The notes beneath the pieces were generated by a model that worked only from the letters and a program-made list of their open reading frames with translations, had not been told where the DNA came from and did not search any database. Position numbers and translations under genes: made by a program. A stretch of 64,000 nucleotides of DNA from contig JANQSO010000006.1 in NCBI GenBank assembly GCA_028284005.1, positions 124,001 to 188,000 on the forward strand, written 5' to 3'. Of this stretch, positions 15,189 to 23,443 are shown in pieces. This stretch comes from Flavobacteriaceae bacterium. Its GTDB lineage: Bacteria > Bacteroidota > Bacteroidia > Flavobacteriales > Flavobacteriaceae. How positions within the stretch are numbered: position 1 is the first letter of the stretch; each line of letters opens with the position of its first letter.

Positions 15189-18121
15189 AAATCAATATTT
15201 TTATTGTCGATCGCTTCGTAGATCACTTCCTGAATATTACTACGTAAATTACTACCTATAAGTTTGCGGTTATCGGCATTTGGATAGGTTCGGTTCGATA
15301 GAAAAACATAAACTATTTCTTCTTCGGGATCTGCCCAGGTAAATGTCCCTGTAAATCCGCTATGCCCAAAGCTCGTCATTGATACACAGCCACATGTAGG
15401 CCCTACATCTCCCAGTTGTGGCTTGTCAAAGCCAACTCCCCTTCGTACATCATCCTCACAATAATAACAGGTATTAAATACATCCAGGGTCTCTGGTTTA
15501 AAATAACGCATTCCTCCGTAAAATCCTTTCCAAAGATACAATTGCATGATCTTGGCAATATCGTTTGCATTACTAAATAATCCTGCGTGGCCACTTACAC
15601 CACCTAACATTGCAGCTCCTTGGTCGTGAACATAGCCATGAACTTTCTGCATCCTAAAATAAGTATCATCTTCCGTAGGAACAAGATTGTCTTTTGAAAA
15701 TTTCTCAAGTGGTAAATAGGTTGTATAATTTGCTCCTAATGAGTTATATAAACTACGTTGCACGATTCTTTCCAAAGGAGTTCCATAGAACTCTTCCAAA
15801 TATTTTTTTAGTATATAATACGGTAAATCGCTGTATTTATAACTGAGCTTTTTTCGTAAATCACTTTCCTTGATCTCTTCAAAAATGCTGTCTTTATAAT
15901 CCTTCCTTAAGTACAATTCATCCGCCACCTTAATACTAAATTCTTCCGAAGCGGCCTTAGCATAATATTTTTTGTCCGGGCGGTTTGTTATGGTATCTAA
16001 TGTCTTTATATAAAAAGGAATCCAGGCTCTTAAACGCGCATAGTGCGAAAGCATTTCCTTGAGTGTAATGTTGGCCTTATTGGAATTTTTGTATTCCGGC
16101 AGCATTTCCGAAAGCCTGGTATCCATAGAGATCACTCCCCTGTCTACAAGTTCCATGACCACCGGTAGTGTTGCCAATATCTTGGTTAGTGAAGCTACAT
16201 CATACAGGTCTGTATCTTTTACTTTTTTCTTTCTATCCGGTGTATGATAACCAAAATTCTTATCATAGATCACTTTTCCCTTGCGTGCAACCAGTATTTG
16301 CATTCCGGGAGTCATCCCTCCATATATTCCTATTCGTGCTAAAGAATCTACTTTTTTGTTAAGCACAAGGCTGTTTACCCCTACACTTTCGGGTGTTCCA
16401 TATTGTAAGCGGCGAAGTGATGTTGTTTCTATAGAAGTATTCACGGGAAAATCTTCCCCTAAAGATACCGGAAGCCTTCCATTCGCCTCCCGGGCTCCAA
16501 AAATAAGTTGAGCGGACAACTTCTGAGAGACTTTACTGTTTTGGTAGGATAACAGTATTCCTTCAAAGTTTGTAGAGCTTCGTAGGTCCAGCAATGCATA
16601 GGGCCTTGCAAATACATCCAAGATCACTTTATTGGTTCTGGCAATTTCATATATCCAGACCAGTTCCTTTTCGGTAAACTTATAATCTTTCCAGGGGTTG
16701 GCATTTGATTTATGAAATCCAATAATCGTATAATCGTATTTTTTGAGTTTTTTTACATAGCTATCCAAACTACCTGCTTTTACCCAATCAATCTTTGTGT
16801 ATTTTCTTAACTGGTCCAAAAAATCCTTACCGTCTCCATCCCCAAAATTCACATAGGCAATTTTCTTATTCCGGAGGTCTTTGAGAGGGAGTATTTCTTT
16901 ATTATTCTTAAGCACTGTAAGCGCCTGCTCCATTGCCTTTTCGTATAGTACATCATCTACGGCAGAGTTTAGGTCTTCGGCCAGCGAATCTGCAACAACA
17001 GGCTTGTAATCATGCAGGCCAACTTTGTATTTTGCATAAAGGATCTTTTTAACAGAATGTGCCAGGCGTTCTTCTGTAATAACTTTTTCCCTGTAGGCAT
17101 TTACCAAAAGTTGGTGTGCTTTGGGAATGTCGTCAGATATAAGTAAAATATCGTTTCCTGCCAGAAATGCAGCTAGGTCAATTTCACCGGGCAATTTAAA
17201 ATCTGCAGCACCTTTCATATTCAGAGCGTCTGTAAAAATTAACCCATTAAATCCTAATTGCCCTTTAAGGATATCGGTCACTATTGTTTTTGAAATGGAT
17301 GAGGGGTAATTTGATCTCGCTTCCAAAGAAGGTACATTGAGGTGTGCTACCATTACGCTGCTAAGCCCATCATTAATAAGTCTTTTGTAAGGGTATAGTT
17401 CTACACTGTCTATCCGCTCTTTCGAAAAGTTTATAGTAGGCAAGGTCTTATGTGAATCGGTATCTGTATCTCCGTGTCCGGGAAAGTGTTTGGCATTGGC
17501 AAGAGTTCCAGCTTGTTGCATTCCTTTCATAAATGCCAAAGATTTTTCTGTGACATTATCTTTATCTTCACCAAAGGACCTATTCCCGATAATTGGATTT
17601 TTAGGATTGGTATTGATATCGACCACAGGGGCAAAATTAATATGTACACCAAGGCGTTTAGCATGTTCACCTATTCGCCTTCCCACTGCTTCAACAATAC
17701 TATTATCCTTAATTGCGCCAAGTGTCATATTCCAGGGATAGGCATAGGTAGAATCCAATCGCATGGCAAGTCCCCATTCTGCATCCATTCCTACCAGTAA
17801 CGGGGTTTTTGAAAGTTCCTGGAATTCATTGTTAAGTTTGGCTTGTCGTTTTGGGCCTCCTTTTGAAAAAATAATTCCTCCAATATATTGATTGTTGATC
17901 AGGTCCTTGATCTCATCGGTTTTCGATTTGGGATCGCTTGAGAAAGTGGCAGCCATAAATAATTGGCCCACTTTTTCCTGAAGTGACATATTACCATAGA
18001 CACTGTCTACCCATTTTTGTTGGCTTAGCAGGTCATCTTTTACGATTAGTGGATTTATTTGCTGTGAAAGTACAGGCAAAAATACGAATGCTAATAGTGA
18101 GGTCGCAAACAGTTTTTTCAT
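15185..18121 (-). CDS. Glycoside hydrolase family 3 (NagZ-like) fused to a class C beta-lactamase-like domain
   Basis: 978-aa exported protein (signal peptide ~1-19). Residues ~30-370 are a GH3 beta-N-acetylhexosaminidase domain, with the NagZ loop KHFPGHGDTDTDSH at 211 and the nucleophile Asp298 in FTDALNMKG. A GH3 C-terminal alpha/beta domain follows (~400-560). Residues ~575-970 are a serine beta-lactamase / penicillin-binding-like domain with SLTK at 644 (SxxK), YSD further on and HSG near the end. This two-enzyme architecture recurs in Bacteroidota and suggests periplasmic peptidoglycan trimming or recycling. It overlaps bshA by ATGA and lies 19 bp after the 18141 gene. Confidence 0.92.
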   Translation of the reverse strand: MKKLFATSLLAFVFLPVLSQQINPLIVKDDLLSQQKWVDSVYGNMSLQEKVGQLFMAATFSSDPKSKTDEIKDLINNQYIGGIIFSKGGPKRQAKLNNEFQELSKTPLLVGMDAEWGLAMRLDSTYAYPWNMTLGAIKDNSIVEAVGRRIGEHAKRLGVHINFAPVVDINTNPKNPIIGNRSFGEDKDNVTEKSLAFMKGMQQAGTLANAKHFPGHGDTDTDSHKTLPTINFSKERIDSVELYPYKRLINDGLSSVMVAHLNVPSLEARSNYPSSISKTIVTDILKGQLGFNGLIFTDALNMKGAADFKLPGEIDLAAFLAGNDILLISDDIPKAHQLLVNAYREKVITEERLAHSVKKILYAKYKVGLHDYKPVVADSLAEDLNSAVDDVLYEKAMEQALTVLKNNKEILPLKDLRNKKIAYVNFGDGDGKDFLDQLRKYTKIDWVKAGSLDSYVKKLKKYDYTIIGFHKSNANPWKDYKFTEKELVWIYEIARTNKVILDVFARPYALLDLRSSTNFEGILLSYQNSKVSQKLSAQLIFGAREANGRLPVSLGEDFPVNTSIETTSLRRLQYGTPESVGVNSLVLNKKVDSLARIGIYGGMTPGMQILVARKGKVIYDKNFGYHTPDRKKKVKDTDLYDVASLTKILATLPVVMELVDRGVISMDTRLSEMLPEYKNSNKANITLKEMLSHYARLRAWIPFYIKTLDTITNRPDKKYYAKAASEEFSIKVADELYLRKDYKDSIFEEIKESDLRKKLSYKYSDLPYYILKKYLEEFYGTPLERIVQRSLYNSLGANYTTYLPLEKFSKDNLVPTEDDTYFRMQKVHGYVHDQGAAMLGGVSGHAGLFSNANDIAKIMQLYLWKGFYGGMRYFKPETLDVFNTCYYCEDDVRRGVGFDKPQLGDVGPTCGCVSMTSFGHSGFTGTFTWADPEEEIVYVFLSNRTYPNADNRKLIGSNLRSNIQEVIYEAIDNKNIDL

Positions 18122-18140
18122 ATACGGAAAGATACAAAAA

Positions 18141-18626
18141 CTATGCTAAAAATCTGCTGTGCCAACTATCTTTTGCAGGCACTTCCCAGTTTTCAATATA
18201 TTCTGCTTTTGTATTTACTAAGTTGTTGAAAACTACTGTGTTTGCTGAAACAGATCGGGCTTTTGCCATTTTTCTGAATTCTGCCAGAGGCTTATAGGCA
18301 ATATATTTTCCCGAATAGAATGTTACATTCATTTTATCAAGTAAATCAACATCCAGTTCTTTTTCTAATAACTGAATAAAATGTACGGAAGCATCAATAC
18401 TACATCCCGAAGCTGAAGCATTTTCCTGGTTTAACCCTATTACAATAAACCGGTTGTATTTTATTTCAAAACCCGCTTCGAGATCTGCACCGTGGGCGGT
18501 CCATTGCTCTAAAAAGAGCCGGGTCTTTTCATTGATTGTGGCCACTTCACCATCGGTAAGTTTTCTATTGGCCTGATATATCCAGACTCTGGAGTTATCC
18601 GGAAGATTTTTAAAATCTGTTAACAT
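18141..18626 (-). CDS. Conserved flavobacterial protein of unknown function (often mislabelled ABC transporter ATPase)
   Basis: 161-aa soluble protein (starts MLTDFKNLPDNSRVWIYQ). Homologues in flavobacteria are commonly labelled 'ABC transporter ATPase', but I see no Walker A, Walker B or LSGGQ motif, so that name is not supported. It lies 2 bp downstream of the CCG-domain gene and 19 bp upstream of the GH3 fusion, inside the nine-gene minus-strand run. Its invariable place beside Fe-S genes may mean a role in that redox module, but this is guesswork. Confidence 0.75.
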   Translation of the reverse strand: MLTDFKNLPDNSRVWIYQANRKLTDGEVATINEKTRLFLEQWTAHGADLEAGFEIKYNRFIVIGLNQENASASGCSIDASVHFIQLLEKELDVDLLDKMNVTFYSGKYIAYKPLAEFRKMAKARSVSANTVVFNNLVNTKAEYIENWEVPAKDSWHSRFLA

Positions 18627-18628
18627 AA

Positions 18629-19420
18629 TTATATTTCTTCTGCATTCGCGATCATTTCGGCTACATCCAGTACCTGTATGTCTCCTTCTTTCTCTTTTCC
18701 TTTTACCCCGTCCGTCATCATGGTATTACAAAAAGGGCAGGCAGCGGCAACTATATTGGGTTGTGTTTTGATTGCTTCCTCGGTTCGTTCTATATTAATT
18801 TCTTTATTTCCGGGTTCGGCATCTTTAAACATTTGTGCACCACCGGCACCACAACACAATCCTTTAGATTTACATCGTTTCATCTCTACCAGTTCCACTT
18901 CCAGTTTACGGAGCAGTTCTCGTGGGGCTTCATATTCACCATTCGCCCTTCCCAGGTAGCAGGGATCATGAAATGTGATTCGTTTACCTTTAAATTTTCC
19001 TCCTTCTACTTTTAGCCTGCCTTCATTCAAAAGAGATCTTAAAAACTGGGTGTGATGCATCACCTCATAGGTTCCGCCCAGTTCGGGATATTCATTTTTA
19101 ATGGTATTGAAACAATGCGGGCAGGCAGTTACAATTTTTTTTATTTCATAGCTATTGAGCACTTCAATATTTGTCATCGCTTGCATTTGAAATAAAAATT
19201 CATTCCCTGCACGCTTTGCCGGGTCACCTGTACAGCTTTCTTCAGTTCCCAGAACAGCAAAATCTACATTCGCATTGGTAAGCAATCTTACAAAGGCTTT
19301 GGTGATCTTCTTGGCACGATCATCAAAACTTCCGGCACATCCTACCCAAAACAAGACTTCAGGTTGTTTTCCTTGTGCCATATACTCGGCCATTGTAGGT
19401 ACTTTTATTGTTTCACTCAT
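18629..19420 (-). CDS. HdrB-like CCG-domain (Fe-S)-binding oxidoreductase subunit
   Basis: 263-aa protein with two cysteine-rich (CCG) modules like those of heterodisulfide reductase subunit B and GlpC. Module one covers VGCAGSFDD, TEESCTGDPAKRAG and CPHCFNTIKNE. Module two covers TFHDPCYLGRANGEYE, GLCCGAGGAQMF and ACPFCNTMMTDG. Such modules ligate unusual [4Fe-4S] clusters and act on thiols/disulfides or pass electrons. The gene is 7 bp downstream of the HAD gene, which abuts the membrane Fe-S gene, so the two redox proteins probably form one complex. Electron donor and acceptor are unknown. Confidence 0.88.
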   Translation of the reverse strand: MSETIKVPTMAEYMAQGKQPEVLFWVGCAGSFDDRAKKITKAFVRLLTNANVDFAVLGTEESCTGDPAKRAGNEFLFQMQAMTNIEVLNSYEIKKIVTACPHCFNTIKNEYPELGGTYEVMHHTQFLRSLLNEGRLKVEGGKFKGKRITFHDPCYLGRANGEYEAPRELLRKLEVELVEMKRCKSKGLCCGAGGAQMFKDAEPGNKEINIERTEEAIKTQPNIVAAACPFCNTMMTDGVKGKEKEGDIQVLDVAEMIANAEEI

Positions 19421-19427
19421 GTGATAT

Positions 19428-19862
19428 CTATTCTTTAAAAACCTCTATAGTTACCTCTTTTTCTACCAGGTCTGTAAACTTACCTTTATATTGTGTCGCT
19501 TTTACAATGTGGTTATCGATCCAATGATAATTTCCTCCTCTGGGTTTTCCCATTAAAAGTGAGTGGTATTTAAATCCGTGTTTTTTAAGCCAGATCTCGG
19601 TATATTCCCTATGGGTTTCAGTACGTGAAGTAAAAAAACAGATAATGTGGCCTTCATCATACCATTTATTTACTGTTTCCAAAGCATCCGGATACACTTC
19701 TGCTGTAAGCATACGTTCGGGTTCTTCATTGGGAATATCTTCTCCCACAGTACCATCTATATCTATAAGGTAGTTTTTTACTCCGTCCGGTAAAACAGGG
19801 CTTACTTTTGAATCGCCTTCCTTTTTATCACGTAACATTTTTTCTATTTCTTCCTTCTTCAT
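19428..19862 (-). CDS. HAD-family phosphatase-like protein
   Basis: 144-aa HAD-superfamily protein. Motif I is DIDGTVGED (nucleophile Asp near residue 35), motif II is FTSRTETHRE (Thr/Ser near 76), a lysine occurs at GKPRGGNYH, and motif IV is represented by WIDNHIVK. The compact size without a large cap suits a phosphatase acting on macromolecules or lipids, or a regulatory protein; no substrate can be read. Its stop codon ends the base before the CCG-gene leader and its start abuts the stop of the membrane Fe-S gene, so it is embedded in the redox operon. Confidence 0.8.
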   Translation of the reverse strand: MKKEEIEKMLRDKKEGDSKVSPVLPDGVKNYLIDIDGTVGEDIPNEEPERMLTAEVYPDALETVNKWYDEGHIICFFTSRTETHREYTEIWLKKHGFKYHSLLMGKPRGGNYHWIDNHIVKATQYKGKFTDLVEKEVTIEVFKE

Positions 19863-21185
19863 TTATACTTCGTTTTTCCAGTTTAATCTATCCATTTGAT
19901 TATAGGGCCATGGGGCTCCATTGTTTTCTATATTTGTCATTGCTACATTCAACTCTGTAGGTGCAGCAGATTGCTCCATGACCAGGTATTGACGCATGTC
20001 CATGATAATAGAAAGCGGATCAATACTTACAGGGCAAGCTTCTACACAAGCATTACAGGTCGTACACGCCCATAATTCTTCACGTGAAATATAATCATCT
20101 AAAAGTTGTTTTCCATCCGGTTTAAATTCACCGTTTTTATCTATGTTCTTACTAACTTCCTGCAAACGGTCACGTGTATCCATCATTATCTTACGAGGAG
20201 ACAGTTTCTTACCGGTTTGATTGGCAGGGCATTCGCTGGTACATCGACCACACTCGGTACATGTATACGCATTTAGTAATTGAATGCGACTCAGGTCCGT
20301 TACATCACTGGCACCAAACTTTGCAGGAGCTTCGGCACCTTCGGCCGGAGCTGCAAACGGATCTGCATTAGGATCCATCATTAGTTTTACTTCATTGGTA
20401 ACAGATTCCAGGTTCTTAAATTTTCCTTTAGGCACTATTTTTCCATAGAATACATTAGGGAATGCTAAAATTATATGTAAATGTTTTGAAAAATACAGGT
20501 AGTTCAAAAAGGTAAGTATTCCCAGGATATGGAGCCACCATGCAGTCCTTTCAATAAATATCAATGTGCTTTCTGAAAACCCTTCAAATAAAGGAACAAG
20601 ATACTGACTCACCGGGAACATTCCTGCTTCTACATAATGCGCTGCTCCAAGGCGTTGCAGCTGAAGGTCTGAGGCGTTCATAATAAGAAACAATAGCATT
20701 AGCACCATTTCAAAATAAAGAATGTAGTTAGCATCATTCTTTGGCCACCCTTTCATTTCACTCGACCAGAAGCGTTTTATTCTTTGGATATTTCTGCGTG
20801 TCCAGAAAAAGATAACTCCTAACAGCACCAAAAGCGCTAAAATCTCAAAAGAAGCAATAAGATAATCATAGAATATTCCTAAGCTTGCGAAAATTCGATG
20901 TGTACCAAACAGTCCGTCAATAATAATTTCGAGCACTTCAATATTAATGACAATGAATCCTATATAAACTATGATGTGCAGAAGGCCGGCAACAGGGCGT
21001 ACTACCATTTTCGATTGCCCTAACGCTATTCGAAACACATTTCTCCAGCGTTCTTTCTTATGGTCTGAAGCATCTATTTCCAGCCCCAATTTTATATTGC
21101 GTATTACTTTACGAATGTTTCTCGTAAAATAACCGATACCAAGTACCAGCGCTATGAGAAAAAGTATATTAGGGATGTACTGCAT
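19863..21185 (-). CDS. Membrane-bound 4Fe-4S protein with heme b-like N-terminal domain
   Basis: 440 aa. The N-terminal ~245 residues contain about five membrane helices with histidines at positions suited to heme b ligation (H70, H218, H235). The C-terminal part has two [4Fe-4S] motifs: C309-x2-C312-x2-C315-x3-C319 (ECGRCTSECP) and C374-x2-C377-x2-C380-x3-C384 (TCNACVEACP). The layout is like an HdrE/HdrD or NarI-ferredoxin hybrid that exchanges electrons with menaquinone. The soluble CCG partner is encoded at 18629-19420. A low-complexity Ala/Pro/Glu linker lies at residues ~272-290. Start ATG at 21185; MlaD ends 3 bp upstream. Confidence 0.88.
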   Translation of the reverse strand: MQYIPNILFLIALVLGIGYFTRNIRKVIRNIKLGLEIDASDHKKERWRNVFRIALGQSKMVVRPVAGLLHIIVYIGFIVINIEVLEIIIDGLFGTHRIFASLGIFYDYLIASFEILALLVLLGVIFFWTRRNIQRIKRFWSSEMKGWPKNDANYILYFEMVLMLLFLIMNASDLQLQRLGAAHYVEAGMFPVSQYLVPLFEGFSESTLIFIERTAWWLHILGILTFLNYLYFSKHLHIILAFPNVFYGKIVPKGKFKNLESVTNEVKLMMDPNADPFAAPAEGAEAPAKFGASDVTDLSRIQLLNAYTCTECGRCTSECPANQTGKKLSPRKIMMDTRDRLQEVSKNIDKNGEFKPDGKQLLDDYISREELWACTTCNACVEACPVSIDPLSIIMDMRQYLVMEQSAAPTELNVAMTNIENNGAPWPYNQMDRLNWKNEV

Positions 21186-21188
21186 ATA

Positions 21189-22139
21189 TTAGTTGTTGGA
21201 TTCTTCAGGGTCACTATATTCTTTTGGGCGTTTTCCAAAGAGCGAAAAATGTACATAGCGCTTAGGATTTAGCTTCATATCTTCCAGTAGTTTTTCCAAC
21301 TGTAAAGAAGCCCCTTCCAGATTATCGTATAGCTTTTCATCTTTTAAGAGTTTTCCTATACTACCTTCACCATTATCAATTTTCGTAACAATTGCATCCA
21401 GACGAGACATTACATCCTCCATGTCACGCACAATTTTACCGGTCTCAATTTGAGCCAGTGAATCTGACAGGCTTGCGAAATTTTTAGAGACCGTATCAAA
21501 ATTTGTAAGTGTATTGCTTAATTTTTCTTTGTTCTCTGCTAAAAGGGTATTTATATTTCTTGAAGCCCCCTTAAATGCTACTGCAGTTTCACTTAAATTG
21601 GCAATTGTAATTTTTAAATTATTTCTCGTCTGCTCATCCAGTACATCGTTAATACCTAAGAATAAAGTATCCAGTCCGGCCAAAGTGTTGTTTACTTTTT
21701 CTTCAAGCGGACCTAAACGTTCACTAACAGCATCCAGCATTCCCTTTTCAATTTCTCCCTTTAAGGTATCTCCGGCTTTGGCAATATTTGAGGGGTCATA
21801 GCTAGGAAATATCCCTAACGACTTCCCTCCTATTAATCCGCTGCTATAGATCCTTACCAAACTGTTTTTAGAAAAATCGAAATCCTCTTCTACAGTAAAT
21901 TCAACAACAAGCCCACCCGTTTTATTTACAAAACCAATATTTTGAACTTTCCCTACGGGAAGGCCGTTAATAGTTACAGGTGCAGACTTTGCAAGCCCTT
22001 CAACATTTTGGTATTTTACATAGAATGTACGGTGGTCTTCCAGAAGATTTGTACCCTTTAAAAAGCTGTAACCAAAAATAAATAGTAGAATGGCACCAAT
22101 GGCTAATATTCCGGTTTTTACTTCTCTAGATAATCTCAA
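21189..22139 (-). CDS. MlaD/MCE-family lipid transport protein
   Basis: 316-aa protein with one N-terminal membrane helix (residues ~8-27) and an MCE domain (~residues 38-115, including FYVKYQNVEGLAKSAPVTING and VGKVQNIGF). An alpha-helical and coiled-coil C-terminal region follows (~135-300). MCE proteins form hexameric rings that move phospholipids between inner and outer membrane. The C-terminal tail ends in an acidic, low-complexity stretch. The mlaE/mlaF partners are not in this window. It follows the amidase gene by 52 bp and precedes the Fe-S gene by 3 bp. Confidence 0.9.
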   Translation of the reverse strand: MRLSREVKTGILAIGAILLFIFGYSFLKGTNLLEDHRTFYVKYQNVEGLAKSAPVTINGLPVGKVQNIGFVNKTGGLVVEFTVEEDFDFSKNSLVRIYSSGLIGGKSLGIFPSYDPSNIAKAGDTLKGEIEKGMLDAVSERLGPLEEKVNNTLAGLDTLFLGINDVLDEQTRNNLKITIANLSETAVAFKGASRNINTLLAENKEKLSNTLTNFDTVSKNFASLSDSLAQIETGKIVRDMEDVMSRLDAIVTKIDNGEGSIGKLLKDEKLYDNLEGASLQLEKLLEDMKLNPKRYVHFSLFGKRPKEYSDPEESNN

Positions 22140-22191
22140 AAGGTCTTATTTATGTTTCAAACAAATTTAAAAATAAATATAGAAAAACCTG

Positions 22192-23313
22192 CTATTTGTC
22201 TTCGGATTTTAAGACTTCCGAAAGTTTAACTTTTTTACCCTCTTTAAAGGCTACGATGTAACAGGTAGAATAACCTTTTTCCCGGGCAAATTTTTTCATG
22301 AGGTGAATCTTATTATAATCGGAGGTCTCACCATAGTAGTATTTATACAAACCATCTTCCTTACTTCTGCTGATCTGTTTCAATCCCTTAAAATTGTAGG
22401 GCTTTGTAGCAAGCTTTTTGCTACTGGCAGCCAATTGAACTTTAAAAGTAACATCTTTATAGATCTTCTCCTCGGTCGTTTCAATGGCATTGTCGATCTC
22501 TTCTTGCGTTATTACCGGGTTTTTACTATCAAGCGTTGCCAGCTGGATATTATCCTTATATGATTTTATAGCCTCTGCAATTGCTTTTGCCATTTCCTTT
22601 TGCCCTTTTTTTGAGTTTAGGTATGCTCCTTCTTTTTTGTTTGTCAAAAACCCTGCTTCTACAAGTACACTTGGCATATAACTTTGATGCAAAACAATAA
22701 ACCCGGCTTGTTTAACACTTCTGTCTTTTCGTTGTAGTTTATTTGTGAAATTACTTTGGATCAAGCTTGCTAACATGATACTTTGGTCCAGGTATTCTTC
22801 CTGCATCAAGGTAAGTCCAATAAATGATTCCGGGGAGTTTGGGTCGTAGCCCGCATACCTCTCTTCATGATTATCTTCAAGAAATATCACTTCATTTTCC
22901 TTTTTTGCAACTTCCATATTGCGCTTGTTGGCATGCAGTCCCAGTACAAAAGTGCCGGCTCCATAGGCGTTATTGGTAAAGGCATCACAATGCACCGAGA
23001 CAAAAAGGTTTGCATCTGCCCTGTTAGCAATAGCAGCTCGTTCCCACAGATCTATAAAAACATCTGTCTTACGAGTGTATATCACTTTTATATCTGGTAG
23101 TTTTTCCAATTCTTTTCCTATTTCCAGCACGATACTAAGTGCAATATCTGCCTCTCTATAGCCATTACCCATGTTACCAGGATCCTTCCCGCCATGTCCG
23201 GCATCCAAAACCACTACAAAAGGTTTTGTGGTACTGTTATTGTGCAATGTAAAGGATGATGAAATGAATAATCCAAGCGCAAGTACGAATATGCTAAGAG
23301 GTTTCGTTTTCAT
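22192..23313 (-). CDS. N-acetylmuramoyl-L-alanine amidase (Amidase_3)
   Basis: About 373 aa from the ATG at 23313; the 19 earlier in-frame residues lack coding character and precede a clean signal peptide (KTKPLSIFVLALGLFISS). The catalytic domain (~residues 30-250) has the zinc-ligand segments VVLDAGHGGKDPG, EADIALSI, SVHCDAFTNNAYG and a C-terminal VEAGFLTNKKEG with the catalytic Glu. A C-terminal SPOR-like domain (~residues 290-370: VTFKVQLAASSKKL, YKYYYGETSDYNK) probably binds denuded septal glycan. It cleaves the amide between MurNAc and the stem peptide during cell separation. First gene of the long minus-strand run, divergent from lptD. Confidence 0.92.
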   Translation of the reverse strand: MKTKPLSIFVLALGLFISSSFTLHNNSTTKPFVVVLDAGHGGKDPGNMGNGYREADIALSIVLEIGKELEKLPDIKVIYTRKTDVFIDLWERAAIANRADANLFVSVHCDAFTNNAYGAGTFVLGLHANKRNMEVAKKENEVIFLEDNHEERYAGYDPNSPESFIGLTLMQEEYLDQSIMLASLIQSNFTNKLQRKDRSVKQAGFIVLHQSYMPSVLVEAGFLTNKKEGAYLNSKKGQKEMAKAIAEAIKSYKDNIQLATLDSKNPVITQEEIDNAIETTEEKIYKDVTFKVQLAASSKKLATKPYNFKGLKQISRSKEDGLYKYYYGETSDYNKIHLMKKFAREKGYSTCYIVAFKEGKKVKLSEVLKSEDK

Positions 23314-23387
23314 ATAGTTACTAACGTGTGATGAAAGTTGATATTTTAAAAATTCGATTTTAAAAAACACAGCCCAAAAAATATGCT

Positions 23388-23395
23388 TAATTTTG
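23388..23395 (+). promoter_or_regulatory. Candidate -7 element (TAATTTTG) for lptD-ridA
   Basis: TAATTTTG matches TAnnTTTG. It covers the most upstream possible TTG start of the lptD frame (23393), so translation must begin further downstream if this promoter is used. No clear -33 box. Confidence 0.4.
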
Positions 23396-23443
23396 AGCTT
23401 TCAAAAACTAAGCCAAAACTACAAAAATAATAGTATCGTAGCA

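Noticed and set aside
18141-18626. The name ABC transporter ATPase
   Set aside because: The usual label for this family has no support: no Walker A, Walker B or signature motif is present.
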